A stretch of DNA of 64,000 nt from Gracilinema caldarium DSM 7334 (GTDB taxonomy: Bacteria; Spirochaetota; Spirochaetia; Treponematales; Breznakiellaceae): contig NC_015732.1 of the NCBI RefSeq assembly GCF_000219725.1, positions 2,796,972-2,860,971 on the forward strand, written 5' to 3'. The position numbers were made by a program, and so were the translations under genes. Each line of letters opens with the position of its first letter. The first letter of the stretch is position 1. The notes under the pieces are model-generated. The model was not told the DNA's origin and made no database searches. It was given only the letters and a program-made list of their open reading frames with translations. Below are positions 61,476 through 64,000 of the stretch, one piece after another.

Positions 61476-64000
61476 CTATTCCTTCACCACCATCACCTTG
61501 CGGATTTCGTCGATATCGGGGCCGACGATGCGGATAAAGTACATGCCCCGGGCAACCACCCGTCCGCCCCGGTTTTTGCCGTCCCAGCTTGCCGTATAGT
61601 CCCCGGCCTGCCGGTAGCCCCGGTACAGGACCTGTACCAGGTCGCCATCCAGGGTAAAGACCTGGATCGTCACCTGCCCAGCTTTGGTGAGCTGGTAGGA
61701 GAGCCGTACCCGTTCGCCCTTGGTCGGATCGATGACGTTGTTGAGGATCGTGGCATTGCTCCGCTGTTTGGTGACATCGTGGATGTCGAAGCTGAAGGGC
61801 CGCACGAGCCGGTACCAGTTGCTCGGTATCGCCGCACCGGGGGCCACATCGAGTCGGGCCACATAGAGGGGGTTATCGGCATTTAAGCCATTATCCAAAG
61901 TAAAGAAGAAGTCCAGAGTGGAGACGCTCTTTACCCGGGGGTCGCTGGCGGGAATGCTGAAGTTCCAGAGTGGCCCCGTTCCCTGCAGTGCACCCCCATA
62001 GCGGCTCGTACCGCCGCCATGGGCCGGGTCGTTTGGCCAGGGAACGATACCCGAGAAGGCGGCGCCTGAGGGGCTCCCCTGGTTAAAGACGGGGAGCCAG
62101 AGCCCTATGGGGCCGTTGACGCTCGTTGCCCGGAAGGTATCGGCCACGTTGCTGTCGAAATGGAGCGACAGATTGACTGGATTCAGAGCGGGGTTCACCC
62201 GGACCTGCAGGGTGATGTCCTGGTCCCGGAGCCACTGGGTTCCCGTAAAGTCCCGCACAAGACCGATGGTCTGGCCCGCAGCCTCGCTTCCCGTGGGGAA
62301 GGCTGACTCATACTGGCTTTCGCTCACCTCTGTGGTCACGCTGTCCCGGGCCCAGATAGGCCAGACAAAGTAACGGTCATCGGTGGCACTGGCCGGCGGC
62401 ACCGAGATAAGAACGTCGCTGATGCGGTGGGAGTTGGATGAAAGTGAAATAGGGTTGGGTAAAGTCCCATTTGGATATTCCGGTGCTTCAGTAACAAAAG
62501 CTGAATAAACAGGGTCTGTTGTCCAATCGGTAATTGGCTGTGCCCGATCACTGATATTATTAGCAATTGTTACAGTCGTACTTCCATTTGCGATATCATT
62601 AATGTTATAGGCAGTAGGGTAAGTTGCCATAACACCAAAAAGAGATCCTGTACCAATTTGTCCGACCACATTAAGTGCTGTTGCTGAAGCAAAATCATTT
62701 ATATCCGTATTTGCTATAGAATTCCCCAATGAATTATTTATTGGTTCATTAAAAGCAAAAAAAGTCTCAGAAGAACCTGGCAATGAGAAGGTATAGACAA
62801 TCCGCGGCGGAACCGTATCGGCCGGTATAATTGGATTTGCCAGATCTGTTCCCAGGCTGAAATAGGGTGCTATGGTACCTTTCAGAGACCTATTTGCTTG
62901 TAGTGTTATAATCCTCCAAGAGGGGGTTATATTTCCATCCACATAGGGTTTTTCTTTCAGCCAGATATAAAATACTGAATCACCATAGGTACCAGAGAAA
63001 CCATTTGTGCCTTTAGTCCTATCCACCTCATAACCATCAACGGATACTTCAAAATTAGAAAAGTCCATATTTAAAAACGATTGGGTCTTTACCTTAATAC
63101 GGTCTATTTTACCATTTCCATTTTCATCTTCAGTATAACTGTACAGTACATTGAGACCGCTTATCCATCCATAACAGGTTAATTGCTGTTCACCTGGTGG
63201 GCTGTTATCAGCAGTAACTGTACCCAATAGGGCAAGACCTGAATCATAGGAAATAGGGGTACTTCTGGCATCGCTGTAATAAATCGTTACATGCTGTAAA
63301 TCGACGATTGCTGTTCCTGCGAGGTTGATCTGCCACATTAACGCGGGATCTGGTGCTGCAGGTAAAACCCAATTGAGATCTTGACCGTCATCCCCTTGGT
63401 TATCTCGGGTAATAGTTATGTTATTGCCAGATGTTCCATGAATATTGAGTTTACCGTTGCTAAGAAAATACTGTGTTTTATTTCGCTCAAATCGTATTGT
63501 TCCTCCGGCTACGTAATATTTTAATTCATACCATTCGTTTGAACCAGAAATAACAGGATTATTACTTGTAAATTCAACAACACAGGTGCCGGGAATAAAA
63601 TGATTTGCAATACCGGTGTTATTGGTCCAATTTCCGCCAACAGTAATATTGTGATCATTGGATGTAAAAGATCCATTCTGAATAGTAAGATTCCCGGAAA
63701 TGCTTAACACCGAAACTAACGAGATATTTCCGCCAGAATTTAAACTAAGGTTCCCGATCTGCACACCGGCGTTCAACGTCGTCCCCGCCCCGGTCATCAC
63801 CAGCGTCGAGTTCCCCGGCGTGTTAAAGGTCCCTGAGATCGCCACATTCCCAGAGGCTGTTATCGTATTCGTCCCCGTATTGTTTATCGTCCCCGTGCTC
63901 GTGAAAGCTCCACAATTTATCGCTGAGCCCCCGCCGTTAAACGTTATCGCTCCTCCGTTCGTTATCCCGTTCGCACCAGCCGCCACCGTCCCTCCGGCTC
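61476..64000 (-). CDS. Large secreted surface protein with FlgD-Ig-like C-terminus, 5' end outside the window
   Basis: 841 visible residues; the frame is still open at the window edge. The upstream part is a Gly/Asn/Thr-rich parallel beta-helix-like region (SGNVAISGTFN, IGNLSLNSGGNISL). The middle is beta-sandwich sequence with a DENGNGKIDRI calcium-type loop. The last 90 residues form a FlgD-Ig-like domain (GDYTASWDGKNRGGRVVARG) often used as a C-terminal sorting or anchoring domain in secreted proteins. Base composition changes abruptly within the gene near 62430 and 63755. Likely an adhesin or surface-layer protein; exact role unknown. Confidence 0.8.
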   Translation of the reverse strand, partial: AGGTVAAGANGITNGGAITFNGGGSAINCGAFTSTGTINNTGTNTITASGNVAISGTFNTPGNSTLVMTGAGTTLNAGVQIGNLSLNSGGNISLVSVLSISGNLTIQNGSFTSNDHNITVGGNWTNNTGIANHFIPGTCVVEFTSNNPVISGSNEWYELKYYVAGGTIRFERNKTQYFLSNGKLNIHGTSGNNITITRDNQGDDGQDLNWVLPAAPDPALMWQINLAGTAIVDLQHVTIYYSDARSTPISYDSGLALLGTVTADNSPPGEQQLTCYGWISGLNVLYSYTEDENGNGKIDRIKVKTQSFLNMDFSNFEVSVDGYEVDRTKGTNGFSGTYGDSVFYIWLKEKPYVDGNITPSWRIITLQANRSLKGTIAPYFSLGTDLANPIIPADTVPPRIVYTFSLPGSSETFFAFNEPINNSLGNSIANTDINDFASATALNVVGQIGTGSLFGVMATYPTAYNINDIANGSTTVTIANNISDRAQPITDWTTDPVYSAFVTEAPEYPNGTLPNPISLSSNSHRISDVLISVPPASATDDRYFVWPIWARDSVTTEVSESQYESAFPTGSEAAGQTIGLVRDFTGTQWLRDQDITLQVRVNPALNPVNLSLHFDSNVADTFRATSVNGPIGLWLPVFNQGSPSGAAFSGIVPWPNDPAHGGGTSRYGGALQGTGPLWNFSIPASDPRVKSVSTLDFFFTLDNGLNADNPLYVARLDVAPGAAIPSNWYRLVRPFSFDIHDVTKQRSNATILNNVIDPTKGERVRLSYQLTKAGQVTIQVFTLDGDLVQVLYRGYRQAGDYTASWDGKNRGGRVVARGMYFIRIVGPDIDEIRKVMVVKE

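Noticed and set aside
63755-64000. CRISPR-like repeats at the window end
   Set aside because: The repetition is at protein level (Gly/Asn/Thr beta-helix strands) inside an open frame, with no constant repeat or spacers.

Overview
The window looks like chromosome of a free-living or host-associated spirochaete of the Treponema/Spirochaeta kind. This is inferred from a class I (archaeal-type) lysyl-tRNA synthetase, many lipoproteins with loose spirochaetal lipoboxes, a fermentative pyruvate:ferredoxin oxidoreductase, formate-tetrahydrofolate ligase, and paired LPP20/CsgG-type envelope lipoproteins. No species is claimed. Gene density is high, with no gene-free stretch above about 300 bases, one tRNA, no CRISPR and no rRNA.

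Layout. 0-9.4 kb: the 3' part of an unknown gene, nifJ, a sigma-54-type response regulator translationally coupled to a glycosyltransferase, and a GntP-type permease. 9.4-22.6 kb: housekeeping and redox genes (mazG, pth, an alpha-galactosidase, a CBS/DRTGG inorganic pyrophosphatase, a Cys-rich thioredoxin-like protein, a SUMF1-fold secreted protein, clpP, a CoA-disulfide-reductase/rhodanese fusion with a separate rhodanese, a TPR protein, fhs, alr). 22.6-32.2 kb: five lipoproteins of the LPP20/CsgG kind around an amino-acid ABC transporter operon that carries two ARG-box-like operators. 32.2-46.5 kb: a YkgJ-type protein, nitroreductase, hydrolase, a coiled-coil/GDPD/murJ operon, aroA-trkA-trkH, lysK, copA-copZ and tRNA-Arg(CCT). 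46.7-56.0 kb: an envelope and signalling region holding an omptin-family protease, two tandem cNMP-binding/GGDEF proteins (one with a ruined GGDEF motif), and two tandem membrane sensors with a C-terminal RsbW-type ATPase. The first sensor is split by a 1649-bp insertion sequence. 56.0-64.0 kb, all on the minus strand: an AEC transporter, an aldehyde dehydrogenase, an NCS2 purine permease, a decayed adenine deaminase pseudogene, and the 3' part of a large surface protein.

Most notable observations. (1) The insertion sequence has 14-bp imperfect inverted ends and a 6-bp TAAATA duplication; removing it and one duplication copy rejoins the two halves in frame as a 740-aa sensor, a paralogue of the intact 762-aa gene that follows. 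(2) Several genes without a Shine-Dalgarno have a sigma-70 promoter whose -10 box ends only 6-9 bases before the ATG, which predicts leaderless mRNAs. (3) A full set of omptin catalytic residues occurs in a spirochaete outer-membrane protein. (4) A fused rhodanese domain has lost its catalytic Cys while an intact one is encoded next door. (5) Two ARG-box-like palindromes 20 bp apart precede the amino-acid ABC operon.

All calls rest on reading the sequence; no database search was run.
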